Shown: piece by piece, positions 18,958-27,197 of the stretch | Layout of the letters: each line of letters starts with the position of its first letter | How positions within the stretch are numbered: the stretch's first letter is position 1 | From: Dietzia sp. ANT_WB102 | GTDB lineage: Bacteria; Actinomycetota; Actinomycetes; Mycobacteriales; Mycobacteriaceae | Assembly: GCF_008369165.1 (NCBI RefSeq) | Contig: NZ_VOBA01000001.1 | Location: 1,915,630 to 1,979,629, forward strand | DNA length: 64,000 nt | Reading direction: 5' to 3' | Position numbers and translations under genes: made by a program | The notes under the pieces: model-generated | Database searches by the model: none | What the model was told of the DNA's origin: nothing | What the model saw: the letters and a program-made list of their open reading frames with translations, nothing else

Positions 18958-19629
18958 GTGTCGAACCGAAACCACGTGACCGGGGTCCCGCGACGCCCGT
19001 CGCCGCTGAGCGGTCGTCGTCCGAGGCGCGAGGAACTCGCCGGATTCGCGACAGATGACCCCAACGGGGTGGACCCCGTCCTGCCCGCCGAACCCGGGCG
19101 GCTCAGGCTTCTCATCGTGGGAGTCAATCCGGGGCTGTGGACTGCGGCCGTCAACGCGCCCTTCGCGAGGCCAGGTAACCGGTTCTGGCCCTCATTGCAT
19201 CGCGCGGGACTGACCGATCACGTCGTGGACGCCTCGACCGGGCTCTCTGACGACGATGAGGCGCAGCTGCTCTCGCGCGGGATTGGCATGACGAACCTTG
19301 TAGGGCGGGCAACCGCGCGGGCCGATGAACTCACCCGCGACGAGTTGCGAGCCGGCGCTCAGCGCGTCGCCGCGCTGGCCTCAAACCTGCGCCCGGCTGT
19401 CGTATCCGTTGCGGGGATCACCGCCTTCCGCACGGCGTTCGCGAAGCCGAAGGCAACGTACGGGGAGCAGGACACGGCGCAGATCCCGGGATGGCCCGGA
19501 GATGTGGCGTTGTGGGTGGTGCCTCAGCCGAGCGGGTTGAACGCCCACGAGACCATCGACTCCCTGGCCGATCACTGGCGCCGGGTGTGGCACGCGGCGC
19601 ACACGGTTGACGGGTCGAACGGAGGCTGA
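18958..19629 (+). CDS. mug: G/U mismatch-specific DNA glycosylase (Mug family)
   Basis: This 223-residue protein has the Mug/TDG motifs: VGVNPG (active-site loop, about residues 52-57), NRFWPSLHRAG, GMTNLV and the C-terminal PQPSGLNAH loop that inserts into DNA. It removes uracil or thymine mispaired with guanine. It has an extra N-terminal segment of about 45 basic residues compared with E. coli Mug. GTG 18958 is chosen as the most upstream start; GTG codons further in are possible. It is likely cotranscribed with ytoQ. Confidence 0.9.
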   Translation: MSNRNHVTGVPRRPSPLSGRRPRREELAGFATDDPNGVDPVLPAEPGRLRLLIVGVNPGLWTAAVNAPFARPGNRFWPSLHRAGLTDHVVDASTGLSDDDEAQLLSRGIGMTNLVGRATARADELTRDELRAGAQRVAALASNLRPAVVSVAGITAFRTAFAKPKATYGEQDTAQIPGWPGDVALWVVPQPSGLNAHETIDSLADHWRRVWHAAHTVDGSNGG

Positions 19630-19650
19630 AGTCCTTCTCGCGCCAGTCGG

Positions 19651-20268
19651 TCAATCGGGGCCGCCGGATTGCCGCGGAACGAGCCCGGCGACTGCCAGCC
19701 CGGCCGCCCATCCGGGCGCGCGCCCACAGTTGGGGGGTCGCACAACCGACATGTCGTGACCGCTGCGGGCGAGTAGCCAGGACGTGAGAGAGTTGCTGTT
19801 CCACATGTCTCCGGTGTGCAGTTCGTCGCGACCCCACGTCGCGGTCGGGAACATCGGCACGAGGCCCAGTACGTGCTGTGCCCGGCCTCGACTCGCGCTC
19901 ACGCGGCAGGGGCTGTCGACCGCTGTGGCGACGTCGGGGATGATGCCGTCCCGCCAGCAGCGGATCTCGTAGCGGAAGATCCTCATCTTGCCCCAGGACG
20001 GAAAGCCGACCGCGCCCTCGGAAACGACACCGCGGTCCTCGTCGTTGGTAACCCACACGGGCGCCATCTCGATGGTGTGGTCGTGCCCCTCGAAGTGCAC
20101 AATCAACGCAGAGTGATAAAGGTCTGTGCGCCTCCGGTGTTGAAAGGTGGCCGCGAAACCTTCGTAGAGACGTCCGCTTCCCCGAACGCATAGCCCTCCT
20201 GCGCCGGCACCTAGTGGCATCCAGTACAAGTCAATACTCGCCCGAGTCGTACGGTGACCTGTGGTCAC
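19651..20268 (-). CDS. Conserved hypothetical protein
   Basis: This 205-residue protein is not assigned to a family I can name, but it looks real: codon use is typical, it overlaps the upstream gene (GTGA at 20265-20268) and has well-ordered segments such as IDLYWMPLGAG, HDHTIEMAPVW and WNSNSLTSWLLAR. A HxxxxEM pattern and a GRDELHTGDMWNSNS segment might form an active site. It has no signal peptide or transmembrane segment. The start is GTG 20268. It is probably translated together with the DUF385-like gene. Confidence 0.65.
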   Translation of the reverse strand: MTTGHRTTRASIDLYWMPLGAGAGGLCVRGSGRLYEGFAATFQHRRRTDLYHSALIVHFEGHDHTIEMAPVWVTNDEDRGVVSEGAVGFPSWGKMRIFRYEIRCWRDGIIPDVATAVDSPCRVSASRGRAQHVLGLVPMFPTATWGRDELHTGDMWNSNSLTSWLLARSGHDMSVVRPPNCGRAPGWAAGLAVAGLVPRQSGGPD

Positions 20269-20669
20269 GGCGCCGGACCCCGGGCCTCGCCCTCCTGCGG
20301 CCGCGACTCGAACGCGATGACAGGAGTCGACGGTTGCATCCCGCGACGGTTGCCCCGGTAGGTCCCCAGATAAGTTTCCAGGGCCCGGGAGCGTTCCGGT
20401 TCTCTGAGGACTCGGCCTACGGCATTGGACCGGGATCCTCTATACAGGAGTTGAGCGGGATAAGGGTGTCTGAATGTCCGCCACCAGGTCTTGCGCTCGG
20501 GCTGTCCGGCAACGATTAGTAAACGAGTCCTATCAGCGACGCACTGTGCGGGGAGACGGATCGTTCGGCCCGAGACCGGAGCGGTATAAGTGATCGCGAC
20601 AAGTCCGCGTGGGAGAAAGCGATGGAACGGGCCGTCCAACATCCGCAGGACGAACTGGTTGAACCTCAT
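20265..20669 (-). CDS. Nitroreductase/quinone-reductase family protein (DUF385-like split beta-barrel)
   Basis: This 134-residue protein resembles the DUF385/deazaflavin-dependent nitroreductase family of actinobacteria, chiefly by the segment RTIRLPAQCVADRTRLLIV and the hallmark ERKTWWRTF. Members such as Ddn use reduced F420; this one may bind F420 or a flavin, which I cannot decide. Two in-frame ATGs lie at 20678 and 20669; the second is preferred because GGAGAGGA lies about nine bases before it. The stop overlaps the next GTG start. Confidence 0.7.
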   Translation of the reverse strand: MRFNQFVLRMLDGPFHRFLPRGLVAITYTAPVSGRTIRLPAQCVADRTRLLIVAGQPERKTWWRTFRHPYPAQLLYRGSRSNAVGRVLREPERSRALETYLGTYRGNRRGMQPSTPVIAFESRPQEGEARGPAP

Positions 20670-20768
20670 GCCAACCATTCCTCTCCATCGCTTGCCCTCT
20701 GGTCTACTCCGCTGCGCCGATTCACGCCATGGGCTGGCGCCGGTGCGCGGCGGATTGGCTAGCGCGGT

Positions 20769-20828
20769 CGGAGAATCCTGGCATTCCTAGACCCCGAAGG
20801 CAACCGAGTCGTTTTTAGGGGAGTCTGA
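20769..20828 (+). pseudogene. C-terminal remnant of a VOC (glyoxalase-like) protein
   Basis: A plus-strand frame reads ILAFLDPEGNRVVFRGV before TGA 20826-20828. The DPEGNR turn and following strand are the usual C-terminal end of VOC-superfamily proteins. An in-frame TAG lies just upstream of this piece, and no start or body of the gene remains. Confidence 0.5.
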
Positions 20829-20884
20829 CCCTTCGCTCCTCCAGGACCGCCGGGCGCCGTCGTGTATTCGCGGACCGCCCGAGA

Positions 20885-20929
20885 CTAATCGGTGACGGTC
20901 AGATTCGGGACGATCTGCTCGATGTTCAT
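20885..20929 (-). pseudogene. N-terminal remnant of a VOC (glyoxalase-like) protein
   Basis: ATG 20929 on the minus strand begins MNIEQIVPNLTVTD and stops at TAG 20887-20885. This is a typical first strand of VOC-superfamily proteins, which should continue for about 110 more residues. What follows has no VOC similarity in this frame. Confidence 0.5.
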
Positions 20930-21012
20930 CCTCCGATCCAATCGCCCCGGCTTCGTGGGCACGACATGCACTCGGCAATCGAAACCGGATCGAACACCTA
21001 CGGCTCTAGTTC

Positions 21013-22239
21013 CTACGGCGCGGACTGCGTCCCGACGAGCGAATGGGGGTAGCTGACCTCTCGCCCCTGAAAACTCAGGATGCTCGGGTTCTGGATGACC
21101 CCGTCGTGGATTTCGATCGCGCGAGAGATCGTGAGATTCTGCTCCCACTCAGCTGGCCCCTCCATGACGGTGCGCAGAAAGGGCAGGAGCGCCTCGCTGA
21201 TCTCCCAGGTGGCCGAGTTCCAAAGGTACGAGGGACTGTGGTCGACCGCGTAGTAGTTTACTCCGTGTCCGACGGTGAACATCGGGTCGTCGAATCCAGT
21301 GGGTTCGGCCCACTCGAAACCCATGCCGACGTCGCACGAAACGTCGATGATCAGGCTGCCCGGGTTGAAGCCCTCCAGGTCCCTGGTGCGAAGGTAAGTC
21401 AAGGGTGCGTCCACGTCCTGGAGAGTGCAGTTGACGACGATGTCATGGGAGGCGAGGAAGGCTGGCAGCGGGATGTCGCCATCGTCGGTCGGCACCGTGC
21501 TCAGGTGCGCCGCTCCGTCATCGGTGTTGAGTTGCGTGATGTGTGCGCTGTGTATTGGTGAGCCGACCGCCGTCGCGTCACGTTGCGTAAGGACCTGGAT
21601 GTCGTAGATTCCGTGCGCGCTCAACGCGGTGACAGCTCCTCGTGCGGTCGCTCCGAAGCCGATTACCACCGCGCTGAGCCGGGGCCCGTAGTTTCCGGTG
21701 GACCCAGTGAGGCTCAGAGCGTGGAAGATAGAGCAGTATCCGGCGAGCTCGTTGTTCTTGTGGAGAACGTGCAGACTGAAATCTCCCTGCCGGGTCCAAT
21801 GGTTCATCGCCTCGAAGGCGATGAGGGTGAGTCGCCGATCGATCGCGGCCTGCGTCAGTTCGCCGTCCTGGACGCAATGCGGCCAACCCCACAGAGTGCG
21901 CCCCGCGGGGATTTCAATAACGTCCGCTGCCTGGGGTTTGGGGAGCAGAAGCACATCAGCTGACCGGATGACCTCAGCTCGCTCGGCAACCCTGCCGACG
22001 CGTGCCTCCACGTAGCCGGGCTCGAGCTGGAAGTCCGAGGCGTATCCGCGTTCGACGATCATCCGCTCCCGCACGTCCGAGTCGATCCGGTCAAGATGGT
22101 GCGGATGGAGGGGGAGGCGTCGCTCATTCTCCATCGTGGAGTTCGCTAGTACTCCGAGCGTCAGGAGGTCGCGACCCGGGGCGTCGGGGGAATTCCTCGC
22201 GTCAGAAGCGACGTGGGGCGGTTGCGCGGTGCCGGACAT
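21013..22239 (-). CDS. Alanine dehydrogenase / N5-(carboxyethyl)ornithine synthase-like oxidoreductase
   Basis: This 408-residue protein belongs to the alanine dehydrogenase/transhydrogenase superfamily. The N-terminal domain begins LGVLANSTMENERRLPLHP, where the NE-R pattern matches the substrate-binding arginine region. A Rossmann motif GFGATARG lies near the middle (about residue 190). The C-terminal third has YYAVDHSPSYLW, close to CEOS/AlaDH-type enzymes. It probably uses NAD(P)H and a 2-oxoacid or amino acid, but the substrate is unclear. ATG 22239 is preferred to ATG 22254 because TGGGAG precedes it. It stands alone, divergent from a CMD-family gene. Confidence 0.75.
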   Translation of the reverse strand: MSGTAQPPHVASDARNSPDAPGRDLLTLGVLANSTMENERRLPLHPHHLDRIDSDVRERMIVERGYASDFQLEPGYVEARVGRVAERAEVIRSADVLLLPKPQAADVIEIPAGRTLWGWPHCVQDGELTQAAIDRRLTLIAFEAMNHWTRQGDFSLHVLHKNNELAGYCSIFHALSLTGSTGNYGPRLSAVVIGFGATARGAVTALSAHGIYDIQVLTQRDATAVGSPIHSAHITQLNTDDGAAHLSTVPTDDGDIPLPAFLASHDIVVNCTLQDVDAPLTYLRTRDLEGFNPGSLIIDVSCDVGMGFEWAEPTGFDDPMFTVGHGVNYYAVDHSPSYLWNSATWEISEALLPFLRTVMEGPAEWEQNLTISRAIEIHDGVIQNPSILSFQGREVSYPHSLVGTQSAP

Positions 22240-22391
22240 CCGGACTCCCATCATTGGGGAACCGAAGTTAGCTCCACCTTGAGTGTAGTCCGGTTTGGTT
22301 GGGGCCTCTGCGCGTCCGCGGGCCCGGCCAGCGATTGGGTCTCACTGTTAGCCTGACCAGGACATTCATCTGCCTGCTGAGGAGGACTCAC

Positions 22392-22763
22392 GTGGAATTG
22401 AGCATGGATAAGGGCAATCAGTTTGTCGCGGAGACCCAGTCCCCGGAGAGCGCCGCGGCCTGGAAGCAACAGTTGGACGAGTACGCTCCCGGCGCGTCCG
22501 ACTGGGTGGTGGGTGCGGTTTTCGGCGGAACCTACCAGCGCGACGGTCTTGAACTCCGTGAGCGCCAGATGCTCAACATGGCGGCATTGGCAGCAATGGG
22601 CGGGACCGAACCGCAGTTGACCGGTCACATCAAGACGGCGGTGGACGTCGCCGGCATGACCCGGGAGCAGGTAGCGGAGTGCTTCGTCCACCTCATGCCG
22701 TACATCGGCGTGCCGAAGACGCTAGCAGCCATGCGGTGCATGAAGACCGCCTTCGACGATTGA
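22392..22763 (+). CDS. Carboxymuconolactone decarboxylase (CMD) family protein
   Basis: This 123-residue helical protein matches the CMD family: LRERQMLNMAALAAMGGTE, GHIKTAVDVAGMTREQV and LMPYIGVPKTLAAM. The CxxC of AhpD-type peroxidase members is absent, so it is closer to gamma-carboxymuconolactone decarboxylase or an uncharacterised subgroup. GTG 22392 follows GAGGAGGA with good spacing; ATG 22404 is the alternative. No aromatic catabolic genes lie nearby, so the role is open. Confidence 0.85.
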   Translation: MELSMDKGNQFVAETQSPESAAAWKQQLDEYAPGASDWVVGAVFGGTYQRDGLELRERQMLNMAALAAMGGTEPQLTGHIKTAVDVAGMTREQVAECFVHLMPYIGVPKTLAAMRCMKTAFDD

Positions 22764-22777
22764 CCGCCTGCCGTGAC

Positions 22778-22818
22778 AGCACCGCACCCACCGGCGGAAG
22801 GCCGATGGGTGCGGTGCT
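22778..22818. terminator. Bidirectional hairpin terminator between CMD gene and icd
   Basis: A perfect 13-bp stem, AGCACCGCACCCA (22778-22790) with TGGGTGCGGTGCT (22806-22818), has a 15-nt loop and sits between the two convergent stops. Confidence 0.8.
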
Positions 22819-22832
22819 TGCTCGAAACCGGA

Positions 22833-25067
22833 TCAGGCGCGGACGTCCTCGAGGGCGGCGTTGAGCGTCTCGCTCGGCCGCATCGCCTCCCGTAGCTTGT
22901 CGAGGTCGGGCTGGTAGTAGCCCCCGAGATCGACAGGCTTGCCCTGGACCTTGAGCAATTCGTCGAGGATCTTGTCGCGATCCGCGGTCAGCCTTTCCGC
23001 CAGCGGGCCGAAGTGGGCCGCCAGCTCCGCGTCCTCGGTCTGAGCGGCGAGCTCCTGTGCCCAGTACAGCGCGAGCCAGAACTGGCTGCCCCGATTATCG
23101 AGTTCACCGGTCTCCCGAGACGGGGACTTCCGATTCTCCAAGAGCTTGCCGGTCGCTGTGTCGAGAGTCTTCGCCAGAATCGTGGACTTGGGATTGTCGT
23201 GCTTCCGACCGAGGTCGTCAAGGCTAGCCCCGAGCGCGAGGAACTCTCCGAGCGAGTCCCACCGCAGGTGGTTCTCCTCGACCAACTGCTGGACGTGCTT
23301 GGGCGCCGAACCACCCGCACCAGTCTCGTAGAGTCCGCCACCGGCCATGAGCGGCACGATGGAGAGCATCTTGGCGCTTGTACCAAGCTCCAGGATCGGG
23401 AACAGGTCGGTCAGGTAATCGCGCAGAATGTTGCCGGTCACCGAGATGGTGTCCAGACCCCGCCAGGCGCGCTCGAGGGTGTACCGCATGGCACGCACCT
23501 GCGACATGATCTGGATGTCCAAGCCCTCGGTGTCGTGCTCCGCGAGGTACTTGTTCACCAGGGTGATGAGGTTGTCCTCGTGGGGCCGGTACGGGTCCAG
23601 CCAGAAGACCGCGGGCATCCCGGAAGCGCGAGCGCGGTCCACGGCGAGCTTGACCCAGTCGCGGATCGGCGCGTCCTTGACAGTGCACATGCGCCAGATG
23701 TCGCCGGCTTCGACGTCTTGGGACAGAAGAACCTCGCCAGTGGCCGCATCGACGATGTTGGCGACTCCGTCGTGCTGGACCTCGAAGGTCTTGTCGTGGC
23801 TGCCGTACTCCTCGGCCTTCTGGGCCATGAGGCCTACGTTCGGCACGGTGCCCATCGTCGTCGGGTCGAATGCCCCGTTGGTCTTACAGAAGTTGATGAT
23901 CTCCTGGTAGATCCGCGCGAAGGTGGACTCCGGCATCACGGCCTTGGTGTCCTTCTTGCGGCCATCGGCGCCGTACATCTTCCCGCCGATGCGGATCATC
24001 GCGGGCATCGACGCGTCCACGATGACATCCGAGGGCGAATGGAAGTTGGTGATGCCGCGGGCCGAGTCGACCATCGCCAGCTCCGGCCGCTGCTCGTGGC
24101 AACGGTGGAGATCCTCGATGATCTCCTCCTTCTTGGAGGTGGGCAGGTTCTCGATCTTGTCGTACAGATCGACCATGCCGTTGTTGACGTTGATGCCCAG
24201 CTCGTCGAACAGGTCACCGTGCTTGGCGAAGGCGTCCTTGTAGAACACCCGAACGGCGTGTCCGAACACGATCGGGTGGCTGACCTTCATCATGGTGGCC
24301 TTGACGTGGAGCGAGAACATGACGCCGGTCTCCTTGGCGTCGTTGAGCTGCTCCTCGTAGAAGTCCATGAGCGCTTTCTTGCTCATGAACATCGAGTCGA
24401 CGACCTCACCGGCCTCAAGTGGCACGGTCTTGAGGACGTGGGTCTCGCCGTCCGGGGTCACCACCTCCATCCGCGCGTCGCATGCGTGGTCCAGGATGAT
24501 CGACTTCTCGCCAGCGTAGAAGTCACCGTGGGTCATGTGAGCGACGTGGGACTGTGAGGCCATCGACCACTTGCCCATGGAGTGCGGATTGGCCCGGGCG
24601 TATTCCTTGACCGCCTTCGGGGCGCGACGATCCGAGTTGCCCTGACGAAGCACCGGGTTCACGGCGCTACCGAGGCACGATCCGTAGCGCTCGACGATCT
24701 CGATCTCTTCCGGAGTTTTGGGATCGTAGGGGTAGTCAGGGATGTCGTAACCCTTGGCCTGCAACTCCGCGATGGCGGTGTTCAGCTGATGTACCGACGC
24801 GCTGATGTTGGGGAGCTTGATGATGTTGGTCCCCGGGTCCTGGGTCATCCGCCCCAGTTCGCTCAGGTTGTCCTGAACCTTTTGGTCATCGGTGAGCCGC
24901 TCGGGAAAGGCCGCCAGGATGCGGGCGGCCACCGAGATGTCACTGGTCTCCACGTCGATGCCGGCAGCGCCGGCGAAAGTGCGGACGATGGGCAGGAACG
25001 CCTCCGTCGCCAGTCGGGGTGCTTCATCGGTCAGCGTGTAGATGATCGTCTGTGGGTCTGAGGCCAT
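22833..25067 (-). CDS. icd: NADP-dependent isocitrate dehydrogenase, monomeric type
   Basis: This 744-residue protein is the large monomeric isocitrate dehydrogenase typical of Corynebacterium, Rhodococcus and some mycobacteria (Icd2 type). It converts isocitrate to 2-oxoglutarate and CO2 with NADP in the TCA cycle. Recognisable segments include [58 protein letters not shown] and the [11 protein letters not shown]-like [18 protein letters not shown]. It has full length and no internal break. It stands alone between terminators. Confidence 0.97.
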   Translation of the reverse strand: MASDPQTIIYTLTDEAPRLATEAFLPIVRTFAGAAGIDVETSDISVAARILAAFPERLTDDQKVQDNLSELGRMTQDPGTNIIKLPNISASVHQLNTAIAELQAKGYDIPDYPYDPKTPEEIEIVERYGSCLGSAVNPVLRQGNSDRRAPKAVKEYARANPHSMGKWSMASQSHVAHMTHGDFYAGEKSIILDHACDARMEVVTPDGETHVLKTVPLEAGEVVDSMFMSKKALMDFYEEQLNDAKETGVMFSLHVKATMMKVSHPIVFGHAVRVFYKDAFAKHGDLFDELGINVNNGMVDLYDKIENLPTSKKEEIIEDLHRCHEQRPELAMVDSARGITNFHSPSDVIVDASMPAMIRIGGKMYGADGRKKDTKAVMPESTFARIYQEIINFCKTNGAFDPTTMGTVPNVGLMAQKAEEYGSHDKTFEVQHDGVANIVDAATGEVLLSQDVEAGDIWRMCTVKDAPIRDWVKLAVDRARASGMPAVFWLDPYRPHEDNLITLVNKYLAEHDTEGLDIQIMSQVRAMRYTLERAWRGLDTISVTGNILRDYLTDLFPILELGTSAKMLSIVPLMAGGGLYETGAGGSAPKHVQQLVEENHLRWDSLGEFLALGASLDDLGRKHDNPKSTILAKTLDTATGKLLENRKSPSRETGELDNRGSQFWLALYWAQELAAQTEDAELAAHFGPLAERLTADRDKILDELLKVQGKPVDLGGYYQPDLDKLREAMRPSETLNAALEDVRA

Positions 25068-25325
25068 GGATGTCGACTCTTTTCGTTTCGGGGCAGATCG
25101 TGTTCTTGTGGAACGAGGTCATTTCGCCGACACCATCATCACCCGAGACGGGCACCTGTGCGCCGTTTCCCGGAGTCATCTACCCCGGTCGGGCGGTCCC
25201 GAACCTTCCCGACGAGTCAACGGCGCCACGCTTCGACATGTGCCTGCCCGGTCCGGCAGGTGCTGGATAGTCGGCGACGCACCCAGTTTACGGGGCCGCT
25301 GATTTGGCGGGCACGTGGTGCGATC

Positions 25326-25766
25326 CTATCCGGCGGCTGCCCCGAGGCTCCCGTTGCGAGCGGCCCGACCGCCGACGATCTCCACGCCGTCCAGATCTGC
25401 CACACCGAACGCGAGGAGCGCCTGACCGGAGGCATCCAGCTCGTCCTCGACCGTCCGTAGCCAGCCCCGCACCACCTGGTCGGGAAGACGGCGCTTCGCC
25501 GAGAGCCCCACGACGAATCCGGGCGCCGGGATCTGGGGAAGGAAAGACATGATTCCGCGGCGCTCACGAGTGGGTGTCAGCCACTCCATGTCGCTGACGA
25601 GGATCGGGGAGGGAAAGCCGACGTCGTACTCGTCACACGGGAGGATGAGCAGGGTGTGACTTTGCCTGTGGCCGTGGCCGATAACGAGGTCGATCACGCC
25701 CGCGGCGAGCGGCGCGTCATCAAGCGGGAGGCTGGTCCAGTTCTCAGGAAGTTCGTCGAATCGCAT
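25326..25766 (-). CDS. Conserved hypothetical protein
   Basis: This 146-residue cytoplasmic protein belongs to an actinobacterial family of unknown function that typically begins MRFDELPxxW. Ordered segments are GVIDLVIGHGHRQSHTLLILP and a central AP-G-VVGL stretch. ATG 25766 is chosen over the longer frame to 25832 because it gives the family start. There is no signal peptide or membrane segment, and the neighbours give no clue. The 258 nt between this gene and icd contain only a small hairpin (25243-25260) and no gene. Confidence 0.65.
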   Translation of the reverse strand: MRFDELPENWTSLPLDDAPLAAGVIDLVIGHGHRQSHTLLILPCDEYDVGFPSPILVSDMEWLTPTRERRGIMSFLPQIPAPGFVVGLSAKRRLPDQVVRGWLRTVEDELDASGQALLAFGVADLDGVEIVGGRAARNGSLGAAAG

Positions 25767-25931
25767 GTCCGTGAGTCTTCGGCAGTGTGACCCCCTGCGA
25801 CAGGCCTCATCGATGATCTGTGGAACAGGCAATCGCGTCTGTGGAGGACCGAATCCGAGGGAACCGGACCGACTACCTGCACGTCACGCATCGAGGCGAG
25901 ATCGAGTGTCCGGGCGCCCGCTCCCTGGTAC

Positions 25932-26138
25932 TCAGGGCTCGTGCCGGAACCCCACCTTGATAGTGACCTGCCAGTGCGCCACCGTGCCGCCGTCGAGCTT
26001 GCCGCGGACGGACTGGACCTCGAACCATTCGAGGTTGCGGAGTGTTTTGGATGCTTCCGCGACTGCATTAGCGATGGCCTGGTCCGTTCCCTCCGATGAA
26101 GAACCGACGATCTCGCTGACGTTGTAGATGTGGTTCAC
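25932..26138 (-). CDS. Dodecin
   Basis: This 68-residue protein is a dodecin, a small flavin-storing protein that assembles into a dodecamer and binds riboflavin, FMN or CoA. It shows the typical YNVSEIVGSSSEG start, the helix with AIANAVAEASKTLRNL, WFEVQSVRG with the flavin-stacking Trp, and HWQVTIKVGF. The start is GTG 26138, behind a strong AGGAGGA site. The frame extends further upstream but without support. Confidence 0.93.
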   Translation of the reverse strand: MNHIYNVSEIVGSSSEGTDQAIANAVAEASKTLRNLEWFEVQSVRGKLDGGTVAHWQVTIKVGFRHEP

Positions 26139-26240
26139 GACTCCTCCTAATAATGTGATACACGTCACTCTACGGCGGAATCGGGAGGTCGGCATCCCGT
26201 AGGGTCGGGGCTAGACGTATGCGCCCCGAGGAGGATTGCG

Positions 26241-27014
26241 ATGTCCGATGTACGAGCACGAGCAACCACGCTGGCCGAACTCCACGAATCCGGGGCGATG
26301 GTCGTTCTTCCCACGGTCTGGGACACGTGGAGCGCACGGGTGGCCGCTGACGCCGGCTTCCCGGGCCTCACGGTGGGCAGTCATCCGGTCGCCGATGCGA
26401 TCGGCAGCGCTGACGGCGAGAAGATGGACTTCTCCGAGTATCTCGGAGTGGTCAAGCGCATCACGGACTCAGTCGACGTCCCGGTCAGTGCGGACGTCGA
26501 GTCCGGCTACGGACTGGAGCCGGCCGAGCTGATCTCCCGGCTACTCGACGCCGGCGCCGTCGGGGCGAACATCGAGGACGTCGTTCACCGCGAAGGAAAG
26601 CGGGTGCGCGACCGACAGGAGCACGCCGACTACATCGCCGGGGCTCGCCGAGCCGCAGACGAGGCCGGCGTGACGTTCGTCATCAACGGCCGCACCGACG
26701 CCGTCAAGCTCGGTACCGATGTCTTCGTCGACCCGTTGGCGGAGGCTGAGGCGCGCATCTCGCTGATGGAGGATGCGGGCGCACGGGCGGTCTACCCGGT
26801 GGGGCTCACGACAGCCGATCAGGTGACGCGTCTCGTCCAGGCGGTGACGATTCCTGTCAACGTGACCGCGCACCCCGTCAAGGGGCACGGAGCCGGGGAC
26901 CTGGCTGTGCTGAAGGGGCTCGGAGTTCGGCGAGTGTCGTTCGGCCCGCTGTGGCAGATGTGGCTGGCCGCGGTCTCGGCGGACCAGCTCGCCGGGTGGC
27001 TGCCCTCCGCCTGA
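26241..27014 (+). CDS. Isocitrate lyase/PEP mutase superfamily enzyme
   Basis: This 257-residue protein is a TIM-barrel member of the ICL/PEP-mutase family, with VSADVESGYG and GAVGANIEDVVH for metal and substrate binding. The catalytic KKCGH loop of isocitrate lyase is missing (EGKRVRD stands in its place), so it is not an isocitrate lyase. Related proteins include oxaloacetate hydrolases, 2-methylisocitrate lyases and carboxyvinyl-carboxyphosphonate mutases. A strong GAGGAGG site precedes the ATG. The substrate is unknown. Confidence 0.85.
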   Translation: MSDVRARATTLAELHESGAMVVLPTVWDTWSARVAADAGFPGLTVGSHPVADAIGSADGEKMDFSEYLGVVKRITDSVDVPVSADVESGYGLEPAELISRLLDAGAVGANIEDVVHREGKRVRDRQEHADYIAGARRAADEAGVTFVINGRTDAVKLGTDVFVDPLAEAEARISLMEDAGARAVYPVGLTTADQVTRLVQAVTIPVNVTAHPVKGHGAGDLAVLKGLGVRRVSFGPLWQMWLAAVSADQLAGWLPSA

Positions 27015-27197
27015 CGATGTGACGTTGACTCCGCCCGCGACCCTCGACCGGGCCGCCTCGTAAAAAGCCACCGCGTCGACGTCGACGGGTGAAACGACAC
27101 CGTTCGCCCCGAACACCGCACACAACGGGCTAACTTCTCTGAGGGGTCGAACCGTACATCGCGTACGGGCCCCGGCTCTCACCAGAGGAGACGGACA

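Noticed and set aside
18300-19154. 284-codon minus-strand frame opposite ytoQ
   Set aside because: ytoQ on the plus strand is supported by motifs along its length, so the antisense frame is a shadow.
23013-24557. 514-codon plus-strand frame opposite the isocitrate dehydrogenase gene
   Set aside because: It is antisense to a complete and clearly recognised enzyme.
26241-27014. Isocitrate lyase (glyoxylate shunt)
   Set aside because: The protein is far shorter than isocitrate lyase and lacks the KKCGH catalytic loop.
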